42,368 nucleotides of DNA from a virus. The number at the start of each line of letters is the position of its first letter. The stretch's first letter is position 1. Below, one piece after another: positions 1 through 8,695 of the stretch. Location: IMG/VR virus record IMGVR_UViG_3300036826_000094, positions 1 through 42,368 of that record; one strand, 5' to 3'. The notes below the pieces were generated by a model. The model had not been told where the DNA came from. It saw only the letters and a program-made list of their open reading frames with translations, and did no database searches. The position numbers were made by a program, and so were the translations under genes.

Positions 1-127
1 ACCAGGTTCCCCAACGCCAGGGATGCTGTGGTTCGACAGCGCCGGCACCCAGCTTTACATCTGGTATAACGACGGGACTTCCTCGCAGTGGATCGCCGCC
101 GCCGCCTCCGGGGGCAGTGGCCGCGCC
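1..127. repeat. Left copy of 127-bp terminal identity
   Basis: Bases 1-127 are identical to 42242-42368. The open reading frame entering at base 2 is the continuation of the one starting at 42120, so the two ends are the same locus. Exactly 127 bp is a common largest k-mer of short-read assemblers. This is therefore most simply an assembly overlap marking a circular map, not a biological terminal repeat. Confidence 0.93.
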
Positions 128-451
128 TCGGCGCGGATGCAGGCGCAATGGGTGTCAGGCGCCATCGTCATCAATGATACGATTTACTTCGCCTTCGACA
201 CGCCCTATGGCGGCACCATCAACGCGCTGACCTATTTCACCGGTAACGGCTCGTTCAGCGTCGCGGTGCAGATCAACGGGGTGAGCGTCACAGGCCTGTC
301 GGCAATCAGCGTCAGCAGCGCCACGCCGACGACGGCGAATGCCACGGGGGCGAACACGTTTGCCACGGGCGCGCGCATCACCGGGGTGATCACGGCAGCC
401 ACCGGCTCGCCGACCGATGCGTTGCTCAGCCTCAACGTGACCTGGAGCTGA
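1..451 (+). CDS. Collagen-like tail/fibre protein, C-terminal part (gene starts at 42120)
   Basis: This is the right part of a gene whose start lies at 42120. Read across the circular junction it encodes 190 aa. The N-terminus has collagen-like Gly-X-Y triplets (GPKGDKGDPG). A short segment with PTPGMLWFDSAG and LYIWYNDG follows, of the type placed in phage fibres after collagen repeats. The remainder (from about base 130) is a beta-rich domain with many Thr, Val and Gly residues. It probably forms a trimeric fibre or virion decoration. The gene lies first in the tail series and is followed by 456-656. It looks like the downstream half of a longer gene interrupted by the HNH gene at 41635-42072. 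The structural role is inferred from composition and position, not from a close family match. Confidence 0.75.
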   Translation, partial: PGSPTPGMLWFDSAGTQLYIWYNDGTSSQWIAAAASGGSGRASARMQAQWVSGAIVINDTIYFAFDTPYGGTINALTYFTGNGSFSVAVQINGVSVTGLSAISVSSATPTTANATGANTFATGARITGVITAATGSPTDALLSLNVTWS

Positions 452-455
452 GCGC

Positions 456-656
456 ATGTGGTTTTTTGGCGATGGCGTTGAGCACTGGCTGATGCCCAAT
501 GCTGCTGCACGAGCCACGCAATTGGTTTTGGAGCAGTGGGGACCGGGCGGAACCACGACGCCGCTCGCGGTGGTCACAACCGTCGCTTTGGAGCAGTGGG
601 CCGTCGCCGCCGCCGCGAACCGCGCCGCACCAATGATCTCGATCATCAGGGCCTGA
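456..656 (+). CDS. Small hypothetical protein in tail operon
   Basis: A 66-residue ORF starts five bases after the preceding stop and ends four bases before the next gene, as expected in a packed structural operon. It carries two copies of a short motif (VLEQWG and ALEQWA), with the DNA string ttggagcagtggg present twice, and is otherwise rich in Ala and Thr. There is no signal peptide and no obvious membrane helix. The function is not recognised. Tight spacing and shared strand are the main support for it being real. Confidence 0.55.
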   Translation: MWFFGDGVEHWLMPNAAARATQLVLEQWGPGGTTTPLAVVTTVALEQWAVAAAANRAAPMISIIRA

Positions 657-660
657 AACC

Positions 661-2937
661 ATGCCGTTCGACTTCCCGTCGTCGCCCTCGACCGGACAGC
701 AGGTCACCACGCCGGGCGGCACTTATGCGTGGGACGGCGTCAAATGGACCGCCTACGGCTCGGGGCCGTTTCTGCCGCTCACCGGCGGGGTAATGACCGG
801 AGCGGTGACCCTGGCGAGCGGCTCCACCGCGCCGACACCGGCTCCTGGTGATAACACGCAGCAGATCGCTACCACCGCGTTTCTGACGGGCAACTATCTG
901 GCACTTGCCGGCGGCACGGTGACAGGGGCGACAACGTTTAATGGCGGCGTGACGGTGCAGGGTGCTCCAGCGTTGCACGTCAGTGGAGCGGCGGGAGCCT
1001 ATCGCACGCTGCGCTTTGAGACGGCCGGCTCGGCACGGTTCAGCTTTGGCCTGGATAACACGGCCGAAAGCGGTGGTAACGCGGGCAGCAACTTTATCGT
1101 GTCATCGTCTGATGACACAGGTGCGGTGCTGAATAATCAGTTTCTTTCGATCAACCGGCTCACCGGTAGAACCACATTCCAGAAACCCGTCGTATTCAAC
1201 GCCAGTATGGGAACCACGTTCGGGCCGGGAAACACCAACGGCATCTGGCAGCAGGCCAATTTTTCGGGGGCGATTACAAACAGCCCGCTGGCGGCATTTA
1301 ACCAGTGGACAGTTCCGAGTGATAATATGGCCTATACAGGCCAGGGTCTGTTCCTGGATGGTCTGTTCTACAATTTCGGTGGTTCGAACTTTTCGGGTAA
1401 TCGCGGCGGTCTGTTGATCCTGATGACGCAGACCGGCCCGGCTGGGGGATTATCTGGCAATGGCGGCATGGTTTGCGGCCAGTTCGGTTGCGTAGTCAAT
1501 AATACCCTCGGCGGATCGGCCGCTGCCTACAAGGGCGGCATATTCGGACTGAATATTTACAACCGCATAGCGGCCACTTCTCAGTTCGTCGACGGATCGG
1601 TTGGCATTGAGGTTGACATTGAGAGTAACGCCGGCTCGACCTACCTGACGCAAACGGGCATCTCTGTTGTTGCCACGACCGGCCATAAACAGACGCCGGT
1701 TGCGTTTTCGAGCGGCTACGTGCTCGCTGGACAGACCAGCTCAATTGGCATTGATCTCGGCGTGCTGGTGAACAGTTGGGGACTGCACGCCAACAGTACG
1801 TTCATCATGGCGGACTGGGCCAACGACCATCCTGCGTTCCCGATCAGTCGTGGCATTGATCTGCGCGCCATGACTTTTTCCAGCGATGCGTTTTCGACAG
1901 GCGCGTTCGCTATTACCTCAGGCAATGGGGCACGCATCGGCACCGGCACCATCGACCCGACCCCCACAGGGATGAGCGTTCACGTTGACGGAGCGATCTG
2001 CACAGCAGGCACGCTCACCGGGACAGTGACGACAGCTTATGCGCTGGATGGGAACCACTATTGGCTGGACGACGCTTACGGAGGGGTTTGGGAAATTGGT
2101 TATAGCGGGGCTGGCAGCACATCAATTACCTCCATCGTTCAGACTGTGCGTGGCTATGCACAGACACCGCCAGCCAATCCCGTCACGCTGACACCCAGGG
2201 GACAACTCAAGAGATTTGTCCCAGGGCCGATCACGGCCAACCTGACCTGGGACACCTCGCGCACCGCGCTGTCGGTGCAGCCGTCCGGTGGTGCGACCAC
2301 GTTTGGCGGCCCGGTGACACTCGCGGCTGACCCGGCCACGAGCATGCAGCCAGTAACGCTGCAATACTACAATGCGCATCTGCCGACATCATTGTCGCCA
2401 TCAGGGACAGCCGGTGGCGAGCTTAGCGGGACCTATCCCAACCCGGTGCTTGCCGCGACCGCTGTTGGCGCCGGCAGCTATACCTACGCTTCGCTGACGG
2501 TGGATGCCAAAGGCAGGTTGACCGCAGCATCGAGTGGCGCTGCGCCGTTATTGCTGACCGGCGGGACGGTTACAGGTAATCTGGCCGTGGCCGGCACTGG
2601 CACGTTTACGGGTGGAGTAACCGGCCCATTAACGGTTGGCATTGCTGGCCAGGCAGACCTTATCATTACTCCTGGTCCGGCTACGTCTAATGCCGTCACC
2701 ATATCCTCGTCTGGAACGGGTGGCATCACCATTGCTGGTGTTCCCATCGCCAGCGGGGCTATCGGTGCTGTGCAGTTCAACAGCACGGCGCGCTTCAACG
2801 GCACGGTTGGTTTCAACAACACCGCGCCGATTGCCAAACCTACCGTATCCGGTGCCAAAGGCTCGAACGCAGCGCTCGCCAGCCTGCTCACCGCGCTGGC
2901 GAATTACGGTCTGATCACCGATAGCAGCTCGGCATGA
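661..2937 (+). CDS. Tail fibre / tailspike-like protein
   Basis: This 758-aa protein starts MPFDFPSSPSTGQQ and continues with a GGTYAWDGVKW segment, a common N-terminal virion-attachment module of phage fibres. Repeated fibre motifs of the type LTGGxMTGAxTL occur near residues 38-50, 80-95 and 630-655. A segment LSGTYPNPVLA followed by VDAKGRLTAASSG near residue 600 is also characteristic of fibre shafts. The central 400 residues are Gly, Ser and Thr rich with no recognised enzymatic motif. The protein most likely contributes to host recognition. It ends in an ATGA overlap with the next small gene. The family assignment as a fibre is confident; the receptor and fold are unknown. Confidence 0.8.
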   Translation: MPFDFPSSPSTGQQVTTPGGTYAWDGVKWTAYGSGPFLPLTGGVMTGAVTLASGSTAPTPAPGDNTQQIATTAFLTGNYLALAGGTVTGATTFNGGVTVQGAPALHVSGAAGAYRTLRFETAGSARFSFGLDNTAESGGNAGSNFIVSSSDDTGAVLNNQFLSINRLTGRTTFQKPVVFNASMGTTFGPGNTNGIWQQANFSGAITNSPLAAFNQWTVPSDNMAYTGQGLFLDGLFYNFGGSNFSGNRGGLLILMTQTGPAGGLSGNGGMVCGQFGCVVNNTLGGSAAAYKGGIFGLNIYNRIAATSQFVDGSVGIEVDIESNAGSTYLTQTGISVVATTGHKQTPVAFSSGYVLAGQTSSIGIDLGVLVNSWGLHANSTFIMADWANDHPAFPISRGIDLRAMTFSSDAFSTGAFAITSGNGARIGTGTIDPTPTGMSVHVDGAICTAGTLTGTVTTAYALDGNHYWLDDAYGGVWEIGYSGAGSTSITSIVQTVRGYAQTPPANPVTLTPRGQLKRFVPGPITANLTWDTSRTALSVQPSGGATTFGGPVTLAADPATSMQPVTLQYYNAHLPTSLSPSGTAGGELSGTYPNPVLAATAVGAGSYTYASLTVDAKGRLTAASSGAAPLLLTGGTVTGNLAVAGTGTFTGGVTGPLTVGIAGQADLIITPGPATSNAVTISSSGTGGITIAGVPIASGAIGAVQFNSTARFNGTVGFNNTAPIAKPTVSGAKGSNAALASLLTALANYGLITDSSSA

Positions 2938-3125
2938 GAGGGCAAATGCAACCATTTGAACCAGCGGCAGTGATCACCATCGCGCTTGAGGCGCAGCAGT
3001 GGAATTTAGTGCTGGCTGCATTAGGTGAAGCACCATACCGCGTATCTGCGCCGCTGATCGCGGCAATCACTCAGCAGGCGACGCGCGGCGTTACCGCTAA
3101 CCAGCCCGCGACAGACTCCGAATAA
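2934..3125 (+). CDS. Small hypothetical protein following the fibre gene
   Basis: A 63-aa ORF overlaps the stop of the fibre gene by four bases (ATGA) and is followed one base later by the next start, which is strong operon-style spacing. An alternative start four codons in (MQPFEPAAV) is possible. The protein is Ala, Gln and Ile rich with a predicted helical middle part. There is no recognised domain. It could be a small fibre-associated protein or chaperone, but that is inferred only from its position. Confidence 0.6.
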   Translation: MRGQMQPFEPAAVITIALEAQQWNLVLAALGEAPYRVSAPLIAAITQQATRGVTANQPATDSE

Positions 3126-3126
3126 T

Positions 3127-3717
3127 ATGCAACAAACTCTGTATCTGCCCTATCTGCGCACCTCCCCGGTGCATATCCCGCGCCGCGACCTCGTGCTGTC
3201 AGCCGCCGACAGCCTGCTGCTGAGCGCCATCGTCGTCGAGAGCGACCATCCGAACGCGCAGACGCTGATCCTCACCACCGACGCTGACGGCCCATCAATG
3301 CAGCTCGTGATCTGGGACGACACCACATCGCCCGTCGGCAACCACGATTACGGCTGGCGCGCCCCCGCCGGGGCGATCCTGCAGTCCATTTCCGGCATCC
3401 CCGGCAACGCCTCCGGCTCGTGGGATTTCCATATCCCGACCGGCACCTTCTCCGCCGTTCCGCTGCGCTGTGGCTGGGCCATCCTGCTGTTGTGGGGCAA
3501 CAGCGCGAAGTCTGAGGTGCTGAGCCAGGGCATCATCAACATCCTGCGGCCGTTCTTCAAAGGCGTGCCGATCTCGGAGATCCCGCCGATCGAGACGCCG
3601 CCGATCATCCCGCCCGGCGCACCGTCGCTCCTGGGGCTCACCACCGACGACCTGCATCCGATCATCTGTTCCGACACGAGCGGCCCGAATACGGGGCTGC
3701 AACTGGAGACCTCGTAA
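3127..3717 (+). CDS. Putative virion structural protein
   Basis: A 196-aa protein between two fibre genes. It has a beta-rich N-terminal two thirds (several VIWDD and AILLLWG-type strands). A proline-rich stretch follows around residues 150-170 (PISEIPPIETPPIIPP), then a short C-terminal tail. It lacks transmembrane or catalytic motifs. Its stop overlaps the start of the next gene (TAATG), so the two are translationally coupled. It resembles small baseplate or fibre-linker proteins in architecture, but no family is firmly recognised. Confidence 0.6.
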   Translation: MQQTLYLPYLRTSPVHIPRRDLVLSAADSLLLSAIVVESDHPNAQTLILTTDADGPSMQLVIWDDTTSPVGNHDYGWRAPAGAILQSISGIPGNASGSWDFHIPTGTFSAVPLRCGWAILLLWGNSAKSEVLSQGIINILRPFFKGVPISEIPPIETPPIIPPGAPSLLGLTTDDLHPIICSDTSGPNTGLQLETS

Positions 3718-4898
3718 TGTCCGGCAGCATCCGCGTCATCGACCTACCCGACCTCGGCGCCGTCACCGATGCCTCGTCGGTCGTGGCCGACAAGGGCGGG
3801 ACGGGGCGCTATTCGGCGCTGGCACTCAAAAGCTATTGCGCCGTCGCCACCATCCCGGAAGCACCGTTTACCAACATCCCCTATGGCCGCATGAACGGCG
3901 CCTGGACCCCGGTGCTCGGCGACGCGCCGTCCAATGGCATCGCCTTTGCGCGGCTCAACGCCACATGGAGCGCAGTGCTGCCCGAGGCGCCCGTCACCGG
4001 CAGCGTCTATGGCCGCGGCAGCAGTGCGTGGACGCCGGTGCTGCCGATCGCCGGCGGCACGATCAGCGGCTACCTCAGTGTTACTGGAGGCATCACAAGT
4101 ACGAATATCTATGCCAACACGCTGAATATGTCGTCGGCTGACGGTTACGAATGGACCTTCCTGGTTCAGCCCGGGACGGGCGATCACATCCAGCAGGACC
4201 GTAGCGGGTGGTATCAACGCTGGGAGTCCTCGGGCGGCGCGCGGTCGTGGAACAACCCCTCGGGCGCGATGATGACGCTCGGCGGCGGCGGTGATCTTTC
4301 CGTCAGCGGTTTAGCGGTCGCGTCACAGTTCTGGGTAGCGGGCACGTCCAACACCTTCGGCCTCTCGCTCGGCGGTTCTGGCCGGATACTCTCGTGGCAG
4401 ACTTCGTTCTATCTCGATTTCGCGACCTCCGGGCCGACCGCTGGGACGCTGCAATATGTCGATACGGGCGGTCCGTTGTGGGTGATGCGCGCCTCCGACC
4501 AGTTCTGCTTCAACCCGCAGAGCACCGTCGGCGGCAACGGGGCGTATCTGAACATCTCCGACCGCCGTGCGAAATCGGACATCACGCCCACCACCAAGGG
4601 CCTCGCCGAGGTGCTGCAATTGCAGCCGGTGTCATTCGCGCGCAGCAACCCCGCCACCCCGGCCGGCGCCCCGCAGGAAATCGGCTTCATCGCCCAGGAT
4701 GTCCAGCCGATCGTGCCCGAAGCGGTATGGCAGGCGGCGATCCCGATGAAGGACGGAACCGGAGGTCTCGGCAGCACCGAGCCGACGCTGGCGATCTCGG
4801 AGGCGACGCTGACCGCGCTCAACGTCAACGCCATCAAGGAACTCAACGACATGATCACCGCGCTCACCGTGCGCGTGAAGACGTTGGAAGCGCGCTGA
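3717..4898 (+). CDS. Tail fibre with C-terminal S74 intramolecular chaperone
   Basis: A 393-aa fibre protein. The N-terminal region has two imperfect repeats (YGRMNGAWTPVL and YGRGSSAWTPVL) and a fibre motif GGTISGYLSV. The C-terminal ~110 residues are a peptidase S74 / intramolecular chaperone domain. The diagnostic SDRRAKSDI (Ser281 and Lys286, the expected Ser-Lys pair) is followed by LQLQPVSF and EIGFIAQDVQPIVPEAV, then a terminal helix. In this family the domain drives trimerisation of the beta-stranded shaft and cuts itself off. The gene overlaps the next one by one base (TGATG). The domain call is firm; the ligand bound by the fibre is unknown. Confidence 0.88.
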   Translation: MSGSIRVIDLPDLGAVTDASSVVADKGGTGRYSALALKSYCAVATIPEAPFTNIPYGRMNGAWTPVLGDAPSNGIAFARLNATWSAVLPEAPVTGSVYGRGSSAWTPVLPIAGGTISGYLSVTGGITSTNIYANTLNMSSADGYEWTFLVQPGTGDHIQQDRSGWYQRWESSGGARSWNNPSGAMMTLGGGGDLSVSGLAVASQFWVAGTSNTFGLSLGGSGRILSWQTSFYLDFATSGPTAGTLQYVDTGGPLWVMRASDQFCFNPQSTVGGNGAYLNISDRRAKSDITPTTKGLAEVLQLQPVSFARSNPATPAGAPQEIGFIAQDVQPIVPEAVWQAAIPMKDGTGGLGSTEPTLAISEATLTALNVNAIKELNDMITALTVRVKTLEAR

Positions 4899-6394
4899 TG
4901 TCGGAGGCGCAGCAGCAGCCCCAGCCACGAATGCGGCGGATCCCGTTTCCGCTGGAATCATACGAACATCCAAGCCTACCGCTAAGCGCTAAAAGATTGT
5001 TGAACGTCATGGCCGAGAAGGCACCGGACGACGCGCGCACCGCCGCCGCCCTGGTCTCCACGCCCACGCTGCAAGCATGGACCAGCGCCGCGGGAGGGCC
5101 TGGGGCGATCGGTGCCGGGCCCATTCTGGCCATGAATGACGACATGCCGGGCCGCGTCTACGTGGTCAGCGGCACGCACTTCTACCGGCTCAGCTTCCCG
5201 CTCGCCGGCGGCGTGACGGTCGAGGACCTCGGCGCCGTCGGCAGTGCGGATTCCGGCACCGGGACGTGGAACTCGTTCGTAACGATCGCCGCTGGACCTA
5301 CCGCCTGCGTCGTCTGCGTCGCGCCGAACGCCTACACGTGCAGCAACGACGTGGGAACACCGCTCAACCAGATCACCGACCCGGATTTCCCGGGCGCGTC
5401 CAGCGTCGCCTATGTCGATGGCTATTTTGCGTTCAGCAGCCTCGGCAACACCTCGCAGTGGTTCATCTCGCGGCTGCTCGACCCGCTGTCCTTCGATGCG
5501 CTGGATTTCGTCTTCTCCGATGCCGTGCCCAACGTCATCCGTCGCGTCGTCTCCCATCGTGGCCAGCTCTGGACCGTCGGTGAAGGCGGTTTCGAGGTGT
5601 TCTACAACGCCGGCTCGTCGGGGCTGGAGACGACCGGCGGCACATCGTTCTTCCCGTTCCGCCGCGCCTCGGGTGGCGTGGTGCCGATTGGCACCTCCAG
5701 CCCCATGTCAGTCTGTCGCGCCGATCAGTCGCTGTGGTGGCTCGGCCTCGACGGCCTGGTCTATCGCAGCAAGGGCTACAATCCGCAGCGGGTCAGCACC
5801 CACGCCATCGAGGCGATCATTGGCACCAACACGGTGGGCCTGCATGCGCTCACCCATCCGTATCGCGGCCACTGGTTCTACTGCCTCACGACCGCCGATA
5901 ACCGCACGCTGGTCTATGATGTTGACACCGGCAACTGGCACGAGCGCTCGACCAGCACGGATGGCAACGGACCATGGAAGGCGGCAACCGCAGCCGTGGA
6001 CAACAATTCCATCCATCTGCTCGGCGACCGCACCACGGGGATGCTCTACACGCTGGACATGCTGCCCAACGATGCCGGCGTGCTGACAATCCGCCAGGCC
6101 ACGCTGCCGCCACTCTGGGCCGGCACCTATCGCGCGTTCTGCGCCCGCGTCGAGATCGAGATGGAGTGCGGCGGGGCAGAGTCGCCGGGGCCGGTGCTGC
6201 TGGAATGGTCCGACGACGGCGCCCGGACCTGGGGGCCATCGCGCACCATGTCGGCCGGCGTGCCGGGCGATTATCGGCATCGCGTCTATGCCACGCGGCT
6301 CGGCTCGTTCCGGCAGCGCACGTTCCGATTCTCCACGCACGGGCTAAGCCGGTTCTATGCGGTCGACGCCGACATCGTCGGGGGCAACGCCTGA
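4898..6394 (+). CDS. P22 gp10-like packaged DNA stabilisation / tail protein
   Basis: A 498-aa protein, close to the length of the P22 gp10 hub protein (472 aa). The start overlaps the previous stop (TGATG). The N-terminus RRIPFPLESYEHPSLPLSAKR and the following repeats with GRVYVVSGTHFYRLS, GYFAFSSLGNTSQWFIS and DGLVYRSKGYNPQRVS are typical of the beta-propeller-like gp10 family. In P22, gp10 binds below the gp4 ring, closes the portal channel after packaging and carries the tail needle and spikes. Context fits: fibres lie upstream and ejection proteins downstream. Family identity is by motif pattern and position; no alignment was run. Confidence 0.8.
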   Translation: MSEAQQQPQPRMRRIPFPLESYEHPSLPLSAKRLLNVMAEKAPDDARTAAALVSTPTLQAWTSAAGGPGAIGAGPILAMNDDMPGRVYVVSGTHFYRLSFPLAGGVTVEDLGAVGSADSGTGTWNSFVTIAAGPTACVVCVAPNAYTCSNDVGTPLNQITDPDFPGASSVAYVDGYFAFSSLGNTSQWFISRLLDPLSFDALDFVFSDAVPNVIRRVVSHRGQLWTVGEGGFEVFYNAGSSGLETTGGTSFFPFRRASGGVVPIGTSSPMSVCRADQSLWWLGLDGLVYRSKGYNPQRVSTHAIEAIIGTNTVGLHALTHPYRGHWFYCLTTADNRTLVYDVDTGNWHERSTSTDGNGPWKAATAAVDNNSIHLLGDRTTGMLYTLDMLPNDAGVLTIRQATLPPLWAGTYRAFCARVEIEMECGGAESPGPVLLEWSDDGARTWGPSRTMSAGVPGDYRHRVYATRLGSFRQRTFRFSTHGLSRFYAVDADIVGGNA

Positions 6395-6909
6395 TGGCCA
6401 GCCCGCGCAAAGTCGTCGAGCCACCGTTCTACGACCCTCCCATCGCGGATTTCCCGTCCGGTCAGCAGCACTCGCATGCGTGGACGCAGTATCATCAGAG
6501 CGTTGCCGACGCGCTCGCCAACGTCCACGCCGGCATCAGCGACGGCTCGGACGCAGCGCCAGGACAGATCGGCGAATACATGACCTCGACCAGCACCGCG
6601 GTCGGAGTCGGAGACGGCGCCGTGACCAATCTCGCGGCAGTCAACCTGACGCCTGGGGACTGGGACGTGTCCGGGTATGTCGCGTTCAACGCCGGCGCCG
6701 GCACGCACAGCTTTTTTGCCTGTGGTATAATTAGCGTCGATACGTTCCTGGTGGCGACCTTCCCGACCGGGGCGCTGTCGCAACTGCTGCCGACCACCAC
6801 CCATCGCGTGAACATCACCGTGCCGACGACGGTCTGGGTGGTGGGGCAGACCAGCTTCACCGGCTCGATGACCGCGCAGGGCTCGATCCGCGCGAGGCGA
6901 ATGCGCTAG
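6394..6909 (+). CDS. Putative tail fibre / virion protein
   Basis: A 171-aa protein with its start overlapping the stop of the gp10-like gene (TGATG). An N-terminal segment with FYDPPIADFPSGQQHSHAWT is followed by GQIGEYMTSTSTAVGVG and LTPGDWDVSGYVAFNAG. This IGEY...LTAGDWDVSG pattern recurs in small phage tail proteins. The rest is predicted beta strands ending in a basic tail (RARRMR). It probably is a minor fibre or tail-associated domain. The precise role is unknown. Confidence 0.7.
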   Translation: MASPRKVVEPPFYDPPIADFPSGQQHSHAWTQYHQSVADALANVHAGISDGSDAAPGQIGEYMTSTSTAVGVGDGAVTNLAAVNLTPGDWDVSGYVAFNAGAGTHSFFACGIISVDTFLVATFPTGALSQLLPTTTHRVNITVPTTVWVVGQTSFTGSMTAQGSIRARRMR

Positions 6910-6911
6910 GA

Positions 6912-7967
6912 ATGAGGCCGTTTGTCGCCTTTGCACTGCCGCGGTCCCGCACCGCGTGGATCAGCCGGTTCCTGAGTTACTGCGACTGGCAATGTGGACA
7001 TGACGAGATCCGCCACTGCCGCTCGCTGGACGACGTTGCCTCATGGTTCGGCCAGCCCTGCACTGGCACGGTGGAGACCGCCGCAGCGCCATTCTGGCGT
7101 CTGTTGGAGCGCTTCGGTGATGTTGGAGTGGTGGTGGTGCGGCGTCCGGTCGCGGACGTTGTGACGAGCCTCCGGGCGGCGGCGCCTGGGTGTTTCGATG
7201 CGCCGGCCGTGACAGTCGCAATGCAGCGCCTTGACCGCAAACTGGAACAGATCGGATGTCGGGTTCCCGGTGCGCTGTCGTTGACGTTCGAGGAGCTTGG
7301 CACCGAGGCAGGATGCCGCCGGCTCTGGGAGCACTGCCTGCCTTACCCGTTTGATGCGGCATGGCATGCGATGCTGGCGCCGGTGAATATCCAGATCAAT
7401 ATGGGCCTTCTGCTGCGATATTATGCCGCGCACCAGCCGCAACTAACGAAACTGGCAAAGCTCGCTGAGCACCGCATCATTGCCGGCATGCGCCAGCCAG
7501 AGCGCGAGTTTGATGGCATGACGTTCCAGCATGAGCCGTTTCGCGAGTTCTACCGTGATGCCGGCCCGTTGTTCGCGGAGCACCTGGTGCAGACCGGGCA
7601 GGCGCCCGACGACCACGCACGCAAGAACCTGGCTCTCCTGCAAAAGTTGGACGACATCGGTGCTCTGCAGACGATGACCGCGCGCGCCAATGGCCGGATG
7701 TTCGGCTACCTGATGTCGATCATCGCGCCGTCACTTGATGCGCCAGGCCGTATTGTCGGAGAACATACGATCTTCTTTGCGTCGCGTGATGTGCGTGGCC
7801 TCGGTATGCGGCTGCAACGTGCGGCACTTGATGCGCTGCGGGCGCGCGGCGTGCATGAGGTCATCATGCGAGCCGGTCACCGCGGCAGCGGGCCGCGACT
7901 TGGCACGTTCTACCGCCGGCTCGGGGCGGACGAGTTTGGACAACTCTACCGGCTGGAGATTGCGTAA
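6912..7967 (+). CDS. Sulfotransferase-like / GNAT acetyltransferase fusion
   Basis: A 351-aa protein with two enzyme-like halves. Residues 8-17 (ALPRSRTAW) match the PAPS-binding loop of P-loop sulfotransferases (PRSGTTW). Residues 73-87 (VVVVRRPVADVVTSL) match the second PAPS motif (RxPxDxxxS). The C-terminal ~100 residues resemble a GNAT acyltransferase: strands around HTIFFAS, an acetyl-CoA loop RDVRGLGMRL at 292-301, then GTFYRRLGADEFGQLYRLEI, the usual last GNAT strands. It lies between virion genes in the same operon, two bases after the previous gene, and its stop overlaps the next start (TAATG). A role in modifying a host surface or a virion protein is possible. The substrate is unknown and the sulfotransferase half could be inactive. 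Confidence 0.68.
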   Translation: MRPFVAFALPRSRTAWISRFLSYCDWQCGHDEIRHCRSLDDVASWFGQPCTGTVETAAAPFWRLLERFGDVGVVVVRRPVADVVTSLRAAAPGCFDAPAVTVAMQRLDRKLEQIGCRVPGALSLTFEELGTEAGCRRLWEHCLPYPFDAAWHAMLAPVNIQINMGLLLRYYAAHQPQLTKLAKLAEHRIIAGMRQPEREFDGMTFQHEPFREFYRDAGPLFAEHLVQTGQAPDDHARKNLALLQKLDDIGALQTMTARANGRMFGYLMSIIAPSLDAPGRIVGEHTIFFASRDVRGLGMRLQRAALDALRARGVHEVIMRAGHRGSGPRLGTFYRRLGADEFGQLYRLEIA

Positions 7968-8686
7968 TGGGACTCGGAGCTGGAGCCGTTGCAGCGATCG
8001 GCGCGGGCGTGTCGGCAGCGAGCGGCATCGCCGGGAGCCTGCTGCAGAAGGGCGCCGCACAAAAAGGTCAGGACGAGGCCCTGGCGGCGCAGCAGCAGGC
8101 TCTGGAGCAGGAACGCGCCGACCTCGAGCCGTGGCGCACCACCGGCGGCCAGGCGCTCGGCGCCACCGCCGATCTGCTCGGACTGAACGGGCCGGACGCC
8201 GCTACCGCAGCAATGGCGCGCTACCAGACTTCGCCCGGCTATCAGTGGCAGCTCGGACAGGGGCTGCGCGCGGTGGACGCGGGCGCCGCGGCCCAGGGCA
8301 TGCTGCGCTCAGGCGCCACGCTGAAGGCCGAGCAGACCTTCGGCCAGGGCCTCGCCGACCAGGACTTCGGCCAATACTACGCCCGGCTGGCGAATCTGAG
8401 CGGGCAGGGGCTGACCGCGGCGGGCGACCTCACCAGCGCCGGGCAGCAAAACGCCAACGCGGTCAGCACCATCGATACTGGCGCCGCCAACGCACAGAGC
8501 AGCATCTACGGCAACATGGCTGGTGGTCTCCAGGGGACCATAAACAATCTGCTCAGCAACAAGGACTTTCAGTCCTGGCTTAATGGCGGCGGCAGTGTCG
8601 TCAGCCCGGCCACGGTGGCAGCCAATCAGTTGTATCAGAACCAACAATTCGCGGCCAATCCCGGTCAGACGGGACCGTTTTGGTAG
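7967..8686 (+). CDS. DNA transfer / ejection protein
   Basis: A 239-aa protein. An N-terminal Gly/Ala-rich hydrophobic segment (residues 3-28) precedes an Ala/Gln-rich helix (30-52). Next comes the signature of phage DNA-transfer proteins: YQTSPGYQWQLGQG, then AAAQGMLRSGATLKA and FGQGLADQDFGQYYARLANLSGQG. Such proteins (the P22 gp7/gp20 type by function) are packed in the head and ejected to help DNA cross the envelope. Its start overlaps the preceding stop, and the next gene begins nine bases downstream. The family is recognised by motif. Confidence 0.8.
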   Translation: MGLGAGAVAAIGAGVSAASGIAGSLLQKGAAQKGQDEALAAQQQALEQERADLEPWRTTGGQALGATADLLGLNGPDAATAAMARYQTSPGYQWQLGQGLRAVDAGAAAQGMLRSGATLKAEQTFGQGLADQDFGQYYARLANLSGQGLTAAGDLTSAGQQNANAVSTIDTGAANAQSSIYGNMAGGLQGTINNLLSNKDFQSWLNGGGSVVSPATVAANQLYQNQQFAANPGQTGPFW

Positions 8687-8695
8687 GCATAGCAG

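Noticed and set aside
1-127. Biological direct terminal repeat
   Set aside because: Exactly 127 bp equals a usual assembler k-mer and the virion type predicts headful packaging.
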